A stretch of DNA of 36,067 nucleotides. It comes from Nocardiopsis sp. CC223A (GTDB lineage: Bacteria > Actinomycetota > Actinomycetes > Streptosporangiales > Streptosporangiaceae). Each line of letters opens with the position of its first letter. The stretch's first letter is position 1. The notes beneath the pieces are model-generated. The model searched no databases. It worked only from the letters and a program-made list of their open reading frames with translations, and was not told the origin of the DNA. Below, piece after piece: positions 1-8,326 of the stretch. The DNA is taken from positions 1-36,067 of the forward strand of contig NZ_JASFDV010000070.1 of assembly GCF_030766825.1 (NCBI RefSeq). Direction: 5' to 3'. The position numbers were made by a program, and so were the translations under genes.

Positions 1-502
1 CCCGGCGGACGCGCTCGGGGTCGGCACCGTAGGAGCGGGCCTCCACCAGGCGGTCCCACAGCTCCTCGCCGTCATCGACCCCGGCGGCGCGCAGCAGCGC
101 CTCCGACAGCCCGGAGTCGGCGTCCGGCCCCGCCGCGGGGGCGGCCACCGCGACCGGCAGGTCGACGGCGTGCACCGGGACACCGCGGGCACGGGCCCAG
201 CGCAGCGCCGCCAGCTCCGGGGAGAAGTCCGCGAACGGGTAGAAGGCGTGCCCGCCCCCGTCGGGGGCGCCGAACACCAGGGCGACGGGCGCCTCGGTGT
301 CCGGGTGGGCGAGCCAGTCCAGCCACGGACCGGCCTCCCAGGGCAGCTCGACGAACAACGCGTCGGGGTCGGCGGCGTCCAGCAGTGCGGGCACCGCCGC
401 GGCCAGCACCGGCGAGTGGTGTCGCACCCCCACCAGGTAGGGGGCGGTGCACCCGGACAGCGCCTCCAGCACGGCCTCGGGCGCTTCGAGGGGGGTGGTC
501 AA
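1..502 (-). CDS. DUF5682 family protein (3' end beyond window)
   Basis: Only the first 167 codons lie in the window; the C-terminus is off the left edge. The frame opens with a TTG at 502, two bases after the ATPase stop codon, behind a GGGGGAG ribosome-binding site, and I see no better in-frame start. Near residues 22-28 it reads YLVGVRHHSP, then LFVELPWEAGPWLDWL, FYPFADFSPELAALRWAR and a Pro-rich stretch. The 'hRHHSP' and 'ELPxE' signatures are typical of DUF5682, a family of unknown biochemical function found beside MoxR ATPases and von Willebrand A proteins in actinobacteria. A VWA gene is therefore expected just off the left edge (inference). Translation is probably coupled to the ATPase gene. 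Confidence 0.8.
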   Translation of the reverse strand, partial: MTTPLEAPEAVLEALSGCTAPYLVGVRHHSPVLAAAVPALLDAADPDALFVELPWEAGPWLDWLAHPDTEAPVALVFGAPDGGGHAFYPFADFSPELAALRWARARGVPVHAVDLPVAVAAPAAGPDADSGLSEALLRAAGVDDGEELWDRLVEARSYGADPERVRR

Positions 503-503
503 C

Positions 504-1736
504 TCACTCCCCCAGCACGTGGCGCAGTTCGTACAGGCGGCGCCACATGCGGGCCCCGTTCTCCGCACGGTGGCGGATGGTGGAGTCCCAGTAGGCGAGC
601 AGCCGTCCCTGGTCCTCCGGGTCGTCCTTGCGGACGGCGCCCAGCAGGTAGCCGGGCAGCAGCGACAGCGGGTCGGTCACACCCAGGTAGGCGCTCTGCA
701 ACCCGAGGGAGGTGGTGACACCGACCGCCTCCGCGGTGCTCATCACAGTGGTGGGCCGCTCCACCGGCCAGCCCTCCACCGAGGTGCCCGAGCGCAGGTC
801 GCGGAAGGCGGTGACCAGCGCCTCCAGCACCGCGTCGTCCACGGGCAGCGTGTGCCCGTGGTGGGCCAGGGCGGCCCCGGCCCGGTCGCGCACCAGCGCC
901 ACCTCCGCGGCCGGGTCCGCGATGGGCGGCACCACCTCGAAGTTGAACCGGCGCTTGAGGGCGGCGCTCATCTCCGACACCCCGCGGTCGCGCAGGTTGG
1001 CGGTGGCGATGACGTTGAACCCGGGCCGGGCGTGGAAGGTGCCCTCGTCGCCCAGTTCGGGGACGGCCATGCGCCGGTCGGACAGGATCGACACCAGGGC
1101 GTCCTGCACCTCCGGCAGGCAGCGGGTGACCTCCTCGACCCGGGCGACGCGGCCGGTGCGCATCGCGGTGAGCACCGGAGAGGGGGCCAGCGCCTCGGGG
1201 ACGGGTCCCTTGGCGAGCAGCAGCGCGTAGTTCCAGCCGTAGCGCAGGTGCTCCTCGCTGGTGCCCGCGGTGCCCTGCACGGTGAGCGCACCGGTGCCGC
1301 AGACCGCGGCGGCCAGCAGCTCCGACAGCATGGACTTGGCGGTGCCGGGTTCACCGACCAGGAGCAGTCCGCGCTCGCCGGCCAGGGTGACGACGCAGCG
1401 TTCCACCAGGGAGCGGTCGCCGACGAACTTGGCGGGGATCTCCAGGGTGTCGGGCAGCCCCTCCACGGGTTCGGGCAGCCGCAGCCGCTCCCCGCCGCTC
1501 CCCGCGATGAACGTCACGACCGAGCGGGGCGTCAGCGCCCACCCCGGTGGGCGGGGGCCGGTGTCTTGGGCGGCCAGAAAGGCCAGCTCCCCGGCATGGC
1601 GTCGCTCGGCGGGTTCGATCTGCACATCGGTGGCGGGCTCGGGCACCGCAGGCTCCTCGGAAGGTGTGGGTTCGGGGTCGAAGGGGTGGCGGGTGCCCCG
1701 GTTCCGGCGGGCCGCCGGGACCGGGGCGGGGTTCAC
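504..1736 (-). CDS. MoxR-family AAA+ ATPase
   Basis: A 410-residue AAA+ ATPase, probably a cytoplasmic chaperone-like remodeller. The GTG start overlaps the stop of the preceding 1635-residue gene in a GTGA, so the two are translationally coupled. After a Pro-rich, probably disordered N-terminus (about 1-45) come Walker A GEPGTAKS at 128-135, a Walker B-position segment VARVEEVTR near 197-205, sensor-1 ATANLRDRG at 244-252, and an arginine-finger segment ALKRRFNFE at 259-267. A C-terminal helical lid follows. The Walker B segment shows EE where a DE pair is usual. MoxR ATPases usually act with VWA-domain partners on bound clients; the flanking DUF5682 and large protein are the likely partners here (inference). 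The start is firm because of the overlap and because the frame upstream loses all similarity. Confidence 0.9.
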   Translation of the reverse strand: MNPAPVPAARRNRGTRHPFDPEPTPSEEPAVPEPATDVQIEPAERRHAGELAFLAAQDTGPRPPGWALTPRSVVTFIAGSGGERLRLPEPVEGLPDTLEIPAKFVGDRSLVERCVVTLAGERGLLLVGEPGTAKSMLSELLAAAVCGTGALTVQGTAGTSEEHLRYGWNYALLLAKGPVPEALAPSPVLTAMRTGRVARVEEVTRCLPEVQDALVSILSDRRMAVPELGDEGTFHARPGFNVIATANLRDRGVSEMSAALKRRFNFEVVPPIADPAAEVALVRDRAGAALAHHGHTLPVDDAVLEALVTAFRDLRSGTSVEGWPVERPTTVMSTAEAVGVTTSLGLQSAYLGVTDPLSLLPGYLLGAVRKDDPEDQGRLLAYWDSTIRHRAENGARMWRRLYELRHVLGE

Positions 1737-4700
1737 AACGCCGGGGCGTCGCCCTCGCGGGTGCGCCGCCACGCCTCGGCGAAGATCTCCGGGATCGGGC
1801 GTGTGGGCAGGTGGCGGTCGGGGACCGGACGGAGCGCACCGCCTCCACTCCGGGAGAGACCGTACAGCGGTGCCTTCCATGTCTCGAAGGGCAGGTCGGG
1901 ACCCTGCTTGATGTCGGTCCACGCCCCGGGCAGGAAGACCGTACGGCCGGCCCGGGACCGCTTGGCGGTCATCACCAGGCCGTGTTCGAGCAGCTCGGCC
2001 TGGACCTTCCTGTGCCGGGCGGGAGTCCACCCGTTGAGGGTCCGGACCTTCTTGTCCGTGGGTTCCAGGACCGCGAGCAGCTGAAGGTAGAGCCTGGCGG
2101 CGTCGTCGGACAGCCCGAGCGTCCCGGCGGCCTCGGCCAGCAGCTCCGGCACGGAGGCGGCCGGATCGTACTCGCGGGCCCCTGCGGGCAGGGCCCCGGC
2201 GGCGATGCGCTCGGCGATCGCCGTGTACCCGGGACTGCGCAGCAGGTCCACGAGCCTGGGCTGGGTGTGGCCGTACACGGGGTACTCGCCGCTGTCGAGC
2301 AGGGCCCGCAGGGTGCGGGCGTGCACCCCGTCGTCGAACCGGGCCGGGCGGAAGTACAGGTGCAGCGAGTAGGACGACTGGACCGCGACCACGGTCCCGT
2401 TGTCGCGGGCCTCGGCCGAGGCCCCGGCCTTCCCGGGCACCTCGCACGGCTCGCCGCCGATCCGTTCGAGGAGCTTGCCGTGGTCGTCCCCCCAGGCGGT
2501 GAATGCGCCCAGCAGCAGTTCGGGTGCCTCCAGGCGAGCGCGCACCGCCTTGAGCAATGCGGGGACGGACTCCCGGACGGGGTCGCCCGCGGGCAGTTCG
2601 GCGTACGCCCAGGGGATCAGCACCGCGAATTCCCCGAGCAGTTCGTGCAGCCCCGCCGTCCGCTCTGACCCGTATCGGAGCGTGACGTCGAGGCGGCCGT
2701 ACCTCTCCCCGACCTCCAGGTGGCTGCTCGCGTCCTCGGTCAGGGCGGGATGCCCGGCGGGGTCCGCCAACAGGCGCACCGTGGACGGACCGGCGGGCCG
2801 CCAGGGGGCGTTGAGGGCCTCCAGCACGGTCCGCGGCAGTGGCGAGCGCGCGCCCCGGAGGCGGTTCCAGGCGTCGGCGAGCCGTTCGGCGGCGGCGCGC
2901 GCCCCGGCCGGAGACCACAGGTCGGCGATCTCCCCGGTGACGGGCAGGGCGTCGCGGTAGAGCGCGAGCCACAGGTCGCGGTCGCGGTGGCCCACCGCGA
3001 GTTCCTCGCCGCCGATCGAGACCTGGGCCTCGGTCAGCCCCATGGCCTTGCGTTGGTCGGCGGGCAGCCCGTTCCCGCCGAAGCGCTGGTGCAGCAGCAG
3101 CGTTGCGGCCTCCGGAGGCAGCCCGGTGCGCTCGGACACCACGGCCACGGCTTCTTCTCCCCAGGTCAGCGGACCGTGTTCGGCCAGGGCCGCCAGGAAC
3201 GCCGTGATCGCCGCGGTGGTGCCCCAGCCGGGGACGACCCGGGTGCGGTGCACCTCGCGCAGGCCCGCCGGCAGGGGGAGGGGGTCCCCGGTCCGGACCT
3301 CGGCGAACCACTGGGAGCGCTTCTCGTCCTCGCTCCCGGGCCGGCCGGAGAGGTCGGGGACCAGGCCGAGACCGGCCCGGCGGCCGCCGTCGGCGCCCAC
3401 CGCGGTGGGGTCCTGCCCCTTCGCGGAGACCACGGACCCCAGGTCGAGTTCGACGGCGGGGTCGGCGAACACGGTGCCCGCCCACCGGGCGAGGAAGTCC
3501 ACCAGGGCCGCGCGCTCCTCCTCACCGGTCAGCGGGGAGGCCGCCGACCAGGCCAGCAGCCCGACCGATCCGGGCAGCCCGGACCAGTCGACGGTGGTGC
3601 GCGGACGCGCGGACAGCAGCTCGGTCCCGCCCGTCCCACGCAGGAAGCGGGACGTCGCCTCGATGTGGCCGCGCACGTCCCCGTCCCCGGTCGCCCGCTG
3701 CGGCAGGAAGCGGGTGAGTGCGGTCAGGAGCGGCTCGGGCTCGGGGCCGGAGTCGACGGCATCCCGGACCTTGTGGATCGCTTCGAGGTACTCGTCCAGG
3801 TCGCGGCGGAGCCAGGAGGCGGAGACGGCCAGGCCCATGACACCCTCGACGACCCCCGGAGCGGGGGTGACGTCCTCCCCGTCGGCCAGGAGTGCCGCGG
3901 CCGCTCCCCGGGTGCCGGCCAGCGGCCCGTCGGCAGCCGTGATGGGGACGGGGGCGACGATCATGGCGCGTGCCGCCGGAGTGGTGCGGTCGCGTTCGGC
4001 GATCGCCGCGGCGACCAGGTCCTTCAGGTCGGCGCCGCGCACACTGCGCAGACGGGCCGAGGCACGGGTGTCGCGCGGACCCATGAAGTACCAGAACTGC
4101 ATCGGCGTCAGGTAGGGCGTGCCCCATTTGGCGGTGCAGTCGCACGCCCCGCCGGTATGGCAGCTCCACACCCGGCGGCCCTCGTCGTCCAGGAGGGTCA
4201 CCCCCTTGTCGTCGGCCAAGGCGCGGAGTTCACCGCCGGGCGGGGTGAACAGGCCGACCGGCACCGGAAAGCGGTGCCGGTTCCGGTCGGCGGGCCGGAC
4301 CACGAGTTCGCGTCCGTCGGTGGCGACGACCCGGTAGGCTCCGTTCCCCGCGACCACGGCGAACCCGGATGCGCCCGCGGCGTCGCCCAGCGGGCCGCCG
4401 GAGACGGGCTCGGCCAGCGGCGCCAGGGTGGACACCCTCGTCAGCAACCGCTCCCCGGAACCGAGCGGCAACTCCTCCAGGAAGGCGGGCAGACTGGCGC
4501 GGCCCCGGTCGCCGGTGTCGGGGTCGACCTCGACCAGGCCGTCCCTCGTACCCGGGTCGGTCCAATAGGTGGTCCCGTCGGAGAGGACGTGCCGGTCGCG
4601 GGCGCCGTCGGCGTCCCCGGCGCGCAGCGCACGCTCGCCGTTCATGCGGGCGCCGTCCGCGGTCAGCTGGGGGACGCCCGGCGTGCCGTTGTGCCACCGG

Positions 4701-6640
4701 CCGCTGTAGACCACCGACGAGTAGTCGAAGGAGAGCCGTTCCCCGGGGGCGTCCGACCAGTACCCGCGCTGCTCGTGGTCCTGCGAGTAGGCCACGAGGA
4801 AACGGCCCTGGACGTAGAAGGCGATGGGGTCGTCCGCTCCCTTGGGCAGGTTCAGGGTGTGCTCGGCGACACGGCCGCCCGGGCCCACCGCGATGGCACG
4901 CTCGTGGGAGGTCAGTGTGAACACGGGCCAGGAGGCGGTGCCCGCCGGCTTGGCGCCGCCGCTGCCGTGGGCGCCCAGTTCGCGGGCGGCCTCCTCCAGG
5001 GCGGGCCACGAGTACTCGTCGATGATCCCGGCGTTGAGGGTGGTGGCCAGCAGGTCCGCGACGTCGAGGGAGGCGAGTCGGTCCAGGTGTCCGGGGAAGA
5101 CCCGGAACACCCCGCCGTCGCACTCGTTGCGCAGGCTCTCAAGGCCCTCGCGCGCCTGGAGGAGCCCGCCGCCCAGTGCGCCGGTGAGGATGTCCAGCCG
5201 CCGCTCGACATAAGCGTGCAGGTACTCGTAGGGCAGGAGGTCCTCCAGTACCCGGCGGCCGCCGGGCCCTGCCCTGTACCCGCCGCTGTAGGAGGCGACG
5301 GCCTCGCCCACCAGGGGCTCCCACGCGGGGTCCGCGCGCAGGAACCTCAGGTCGCGGCGGGGGCCGCCGCGCGGGTGGTCGACCCAGGTATCCAGGTCCA
5401 GACGGCGGCGGGCGGAATCGGCGGTGACCGGGACGCCCAGCTCCAGGCACAGGTCGAGCAGGTCGGCCGGGATGTCCTGCGCCCGGTATCCGCTGCTGCG
5501 GGTGAGGTCGACGGGGGTCCCGTCGGCGCGCAGCCGGTCGGCGATCCGGGCGGTCAGGTCCAGGAACCCGGCGGGCAGCGACCACCGCCAGCCCCGGGTG
5601 TGGGAGATCATCCGGCTCAGCCATCCGGCGGCGCCGCCGGGCACGGTCTGGGCGGGGTCGGCGAGCAGGTCGACGGAGCCGGCGTCGGACAGCAGCTCCA
5701 GCCACCAGGCGTGGAAGCCGGTGTCGTCGTAACCGCCGGAGTCGACGAACATGCCCAGCAGCGCGCGGGCCACCTCCACGTCGTCCCGGCCCACGGCCAC
5801 CAGCGTGGTACGGGCGGACTTCCAGAACCCCTCGGGGGCGGAGGAGGTGGCGGGCACGGCCAGCAGTTCCCGCAGCAGGTCCCGTTCCTGTTCGGCCTGG
5901 TCGATCCCGGCCGCCTTGGCCAGGGAGCGCATCTGCTTGAGCAGGCCGGTCCACGGCGGCAGCCCGCCCAGGGTGCGGCGCACGGCCAGTTCGCGGAACT
6001 CGGTGTAGGCGCGCTCGGAGGCGTAGCGGCCGGACAGCTCGGCGGCGTGGGCGGTCAGGGCCTTGACGGTGAGCGCACCGGCGAAGGCGAACTCCAGGAA
6101 CGACTCGCGCCGGGTGGCCTCGTCCACCGGCAGGCTGTACACCTGCTCGGCCTCGCGGGCCCGACCGAACATGATGGCGGCGGTGCGGGCGTTCCCGGCG
6201 GCCAGGAAGGCCCGCCCGGCCTGCTCCCAGTAGGCGGGCAGGTGCGAAATGGGCACCTCCGCGGCGATGCGCGCGAACTCGTCGGAGGCGGGGCCGGGGC
6301 GGGTGGCGGCCAGTCGGGCGGCCTTCTCCATGGGGCGGACCAGGGCCAGCGCCTGCGCCCGCCGGCCGGGGTCGTGGATGAGCGCCCATTCGGGGTAGCC
6401 CAGGCCGCGCGGGCGGGTCAGTGCCAGGGGCTCGGAGTGGCCGTCACCGGCGAATCCGAGGAAGTCCATGGCGGAGTCCTCGGCGGGGGCCAGGGCGTCG
6501 GGGACCAGGCGCACGACCGTGCGGTCGCCCAGGGCGGGATGGGTGTACACCCGGGCGGAGACGGTGTCGGTGTGCCCGTCGAGGGTGGCGTCCAGGGGGG
6601 CCAGAGCGGCGTCGAGGAGGGCTTCTCCGGGGGTGGTCAC
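1733..6640 (-). CDS. Large multidomain protein of a MoxR operon (1635 aa)
   Basis: A very long protein resembling large actinobacterial proteins that I recall beside MoxR ATPases and often annotated only as hypothetical. GTG start at 6640, overlapping the upstream stop as GTGA. The N-terminal part is helical and TPR-like: around residues 70-250 it contains LGYPEWALIHDPGRRAQAL and YWEQAGRAFLAAGNARTAAIMFGRAREAEQ-type helices. Around 600-850 it is rich in beta strands with repeated G-x-W/Y segments, suggesting a propeller-like fold, and includes a CHTGGACDC cysteine cluster near 825-834 that could bind metal. The last ~100 residues contain NGWTPARHRKVQAELLEHGL, which looks like a winged helix. 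I see no catalytic motif. It is sandwiched between a DUF4132-like gene and the ATPase, so it may be the client or scaffold of that ATPase (inference). Confidence 0.85.
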   Translation of the reverse strand: MTTPGEALLDAALAPLDATLDGHTDTVSARVYTHPALGDRTVVRLVPDALAPAEDSAMDFLGFAGDGHSEPLALTRPRGLGYPEWALIHDPGRRAQALALVRPMEKAARLAATRPGPASDEFARIAAEVPISHLPAYWEQAGRAFLAAGNARTAAIMFGRAREAEQVYSLPVDEATRRESFLEFAFAGALTVKALTAHAAELSGRYASERAYTEFRELAVRRTLGGLPPWTGLLKQMRSLAKAAGIDQAEQERDLLRELLAVPATSSAPEGFWKSARTTLVAVGRDDVEVARALLGMFVDSGGYDDTGFHAWWLELLSDAGSVDLLADPAQTVPGGAAGWLSRMISHTRGWRWSLPAGFLDLTARIADRLRADGTPVDLTRSSGYRAQDIPADLLDLCLELGVPVTADSARRRLDLDTWVDHPRGGPRRDLRFLRADPAWEPLVGEAVASYSGGYRAGPGGRRVLEDLLPYEYLHAYVERRLDILTGALGGGLLQAREGLESLRNECDGGVFRVFPGHLDRLASLDVADLLATTLNAGIIDEYSWPALEEAARELGAHGSGGAKPAGTASWPVFTLTSHERAIAVGPGGRVAEHTLNLPKGADDPIAFYVQGRFLVAYSQDHEQRGYWSDAPGERLSFDYSSVVYSGRWHNGTPGVPQLTADGARMNGERALRAGDADGARDRHVLSDGTTYWTDPGTRDGLVEVDPDTGDRGRASLPAFLEELPLGSGERLLTRVSTLAPLAEPVSGGPLGDAAGASGFAVVAGNGAYRVVATDGRELVVRPADRNRHRFPVPVGLFTPPGGELRALADDKGVTLLDDEGRRVWSCHTGGACDCTAKWGTPYLTPMQFWYFMGPRDTRASARLRSVRGADLKDLVAAAIAERDRTTPAARAMIVAPVPITAADGPLAGTRGAAAALLADGEDVTPAPGVVEGVMGLAVSASWLRRDLDEYLEAIHKVRDAVDSGPEPEPLLTALTRFLPQRATGDGDVRGHIEATSRFLRGTGGTELLSARPRTTVDWSGLPGSVGLLAWSAASPLTGEEERAALVDFLARWAGTVFADPAVELDLGSVVSAKGQDPTAVGADGGRRAGLGLVPDLSGRPGSEDEKRSQWFAEVRTGDPLPLPAGLREVHRTRVVPGWGTTAAITAFLAALAEHGPLTWGEEAVAVVSERTGLPPEAATLLLHQRFGGNGLPADQRKAMGLTEAQVSIGGEELAVGHRDRDLWLALYRDALPVTGEIADLWSPAGARAAAERLADAWNRLRGARSPLPRTVLEALNAPWRPAGPSTVRLLADPAGHPALTEDASSHLEVGERYGRLDVTLRYGSERTAGLHELLGEFAVLIPWAYAELPAGDPVRESVPALLKAVRARLEAPELLLGAFTAWGDDHGKLLERIGGEPCEVPGKAGASAEARDNGTVVAVQSSYSLHLYFRPARFDDGVHARTLRALLDSGEYPVYGHTQPRLVDLLRSPGYTAIAERIAAGALPAGAREYDPAASVPELLAEAAGTLGLSDDAARLYLQLLAVLEPTDKKVRTLNGWTPARHRKVQAELLEHGLVMTAKRSRAGRTVFLPGAWTDIKQGPDLPFETWKAPLYGLSRSGGGALRPVPDRHLPTRPIPEIFAEAWRRTREGDAPAL

Positions 6641-7518
6641 TTCTTCTCCTCGGTGTTCGTGCGGCCCGCGTGGACGAGTTCGGCCATCCGCACGCCCTCG
6701 GACCAGGCGACGGGGCCGACCTCGGTGAGCTTCAGGGCGCGCTCGTCGTCGTCCACCCACACCAGGGGCCCGGTCTCGGTCTCCCAGTCGGGGGCGTCGG
6801 CGCCGATCCAGTAACGGGCCTGCACCGGCCGCCCGCCCTCGACGACACGGCAGGTGGCGTAGCCGCCGCGGACGGGGAAACCGTGGCGCTGGGCCAGGCC
6901 GGCGGCGTGGCGCAGCTGATCGAACCGCCCGCCCGCGTAGTCGTCCACCCGGGTGGCGTCGGCGTCGAGGGTGCCGGGGAGCCGGTGGATCTGGCGGGTG
7001 AGCTGGGGCAGGCGCTGGGTGATGCCCAGTTCCAGGGCGAACTCGCGCACGTCGTCCAGGTCCTCGATGAGGACGGGGTGCAGGGGGACGACCCGGTCGG
7101 AGTCCAGCCAGGTGCTCTCGGCGTCCAGGTCCAGCACGCCGATGCGCCCCCGGTCGTCGACGCCGCGCAGGAACCCGCCCTCACCGCCGCCCTCGGGGAC
7201 GACGAACAGGTCTGCGAGCAGACCCTGCCAGGAGGGGTCGGGCCACACCCGCGCCAGCACGGTGGCCGGGACGGGGAGGGAACCCAGCAGCCAGGACTCG
7301 ACGCGGGCGGTGCAGTCGCGCTCGTGGCGTTCCAGCCACAGCAGCATGTCGGACAGGCGCTGGGCCTGCTCGGACTCGCGCACCTTCTTGGGGACCGTCT
7401 TGAGCCGCTTGCCCTTGGCGTTGCGGCAGGCGAGGGCCGTGCCCTCGATGGCCAGGGAGTAGCCGTCGGGACCTTCGGTCCAGATCGGTTCCGTGACGTG
7501 TGGGGGGGTCGTGGACAT
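6637..7518 (-). CDS. DUF4132-like protein
   Basis: A 293-residue protein and first gene of the four-gene minus-strand operon. It matches my memory of actinobacterial DUF4132-annotated proteins: NAKGKRLKTVPKKVRES near residues 28-44, then WLERHERDCTARVESWLLGSLPVP, RVWPDPSWQGLLADL, and a C-terminal block YWIGADAPDWETETGPLVW followed by EVGPVAWSEG. It has no signal peptide or membrane segment, so it is probably cytoplasmic. E. coli MolR is a distant relative with no firm biochemical role. The ATG at 7518 sits only seven bases past a TATAAC box, and the AGGAGG further upstream is about 19 bases away, too far to serve it, so the message is probably leaderless. Its stop overlaps the next start in a GTGA. 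Confidence 0.75.
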   Translation of the reverse strand: MSTTPPHVTEPIWTEGPDGYSLAIEGTALACRNAKGKRLKTVPKKVRESEQAQRLSDMLLWLERHERDCTARVESWLLGSLPVPATVLARVWPDPSWQGLLADLFVVPEGGGEGGFLRGVDDRGRIGVLDLDAESTWLDSDRVVPLHPVLIEDLDDVREFALELGITQRLPQLTRQIHRLPGTLDADATRVDDYAGGRFDQLRHAAGLAQRHGFPVRGGYATCRVVEGGRPVQARYWIGADAPDWETETGPLVWVDDDERALKLTEVGPVAWSEGVRMAELVHAGRTNTEEKK

Positions 7519-7551
7519 GTCTGAGGTTATAGCGGCCTCCTGTGACAGGAG
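7519..7551 (-). promoter_or_regulatory. Near-leaderless promoter with overlapping palindromic operator
   Basis: On the minus strand a -10 box TATAAC occupies 7531-7526. Transcription should then start at about 7519, next to or at the ATG (7518). Just upstream, 7537-7551 holds a perfect inverted repeat, CTCCTGT-g-ACAGGAG, overlapping the -35/-10 spacer. No good -35 hexamer is visible. The position is that of a repressor site. The same 115-bp gap must also hold the promoter of the divergent DUF1203 gene, so the site could serve both. The regulator is unknown. Confidence 0.55.
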
Positions 7552-7633
7552 CGCGGCCCCTGGCCGAATCCGCGCGTAATGAGATGTCCGATGACCGCCG
7601 GTGTTCCGGCCGCGAACGGGCGATGCTCCACCC

Positions 7634-8203
7634 ATGACCACGAAGAATCCGAAGACCCCGATCACCCCGATGACGGCATCACCGGATGCCCGGGCCATCC
7701 CGACGGCCACGTCATTCGAGACCCGGGCGATCGCGCCGGACGTCCTGGAGCGGCTGCGCGTCGGCGACGACGCCGGACGCGTCCGGGAGGTCTGCACCGA
7801 CCCCGAGGGCGGCGCCCCGCTGCGCTGCTGCCTGCGGCGCAGCCGGGCCGGGGAGCGCATCATGCTCGTCTCCTACGCACCGCTGCGGGCCTGGGCCCGG
7901 GAGCGGGGCGTGGAACCGGGCCCCTACGACGAGGTCGGGCCGGTCTTCGTGCACGGGGACCCGTGCGGCGGGCCGGAGGGGACCGGCTACCCGGTCGCGC
8001 TGCACGGGTCTCCCCGGGTGCTGCGCGCCTACGACGCCCGAGGGTACATCCGGGGCGGCCGCACGGTGGACCTGCCCGCCGAGCGCGCCGGGGAGGTCGA
8101 CGGGCTGCTGGCGGAGATGTTCACCGACCCCGGGGTGGCGCTGGTCCACGTGCGCGCGGTGGTGTTCGGCTGTTTCCTCGCCGAGGTGCGCCCGCTCCGC
8201 TGA
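7634..8203 (+). CDS. DUF1203 family protein
   Basis: A 189-residue protein with the DUF1203 layout: a short variable N-terminus; RAIAPDVLERLRVGDDAGR; LRCCLRRSRAGERIMLVSYAPL at about 66-87; then PYDEVGPVFVHG, RAYDARGYIRGG, and near the C-terminus VALVHVRAVVFGCFLAEV. The family has no established function. It lacks a signal peptide and membrane segments. The start is uncertain: ATG 7634 is used here, while ATG 7670 would remove 12 residues of a T/P-rich N-terminus and keep the whole domain; neither has a strong ribosome-binding site. It is divergent from the DUF4132/MoxR operon and converges on ctaB. Confidence 0.8.
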   Translation: MTTKNPKTPITPMTASPDARAIPTATSFETRAIAPDVLERLRVGDDAGRVREVCTDPEGGAPLRCCLRRSRAGERIMLVSYAPLRAWARERGVEPGPYDEVGPVFVHGDPCGGPEGTGYPVALHGSPRVLRAYDARGYIRGGRTVDLPAERAGEVDGLLAEMFTDPGVALVHVRAVVFGCFLAEVRPLR

Positions 8204-8270
8204 GGCCCCGCCCCCGCGCTCCGAAGCCCCCGGCCGGGCCCTGCTCCCGGGGGACACCGGGGAACGACGG

Positions 8271-8304
8271 CGGCGGCGCCCCTCGTCGGAGAGGGGCGCC
8301 GCCG
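8271..8304. terminator. 14-bp perfect hairpin between DUF1203 gene and ctaB
   Basis: CGGCGGCGCCCCTC at 8271-8284 pairs perfectly with 8291-8304 around a 6-base loop. It lies 67 bp past the DUF1203 stop and 22 bp past the ctaB stop, so it can act in both directions. There is no T tract, as is common in high-GC actinobacteria. Confidence 0.8.
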
Positions 8305-8326
8305 CGGTGCGGGTTTCAGGGGCCGG

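Noticed and set aside
2720..6814. A 1364-codon plus-strand open frame opposite the 1635-aa gene
   Set aside because: It is Gly/Gln/Val-rich with no recognisable motifs and mirrors the real minus-strand gene; long antisense frames are expected at this GC content.
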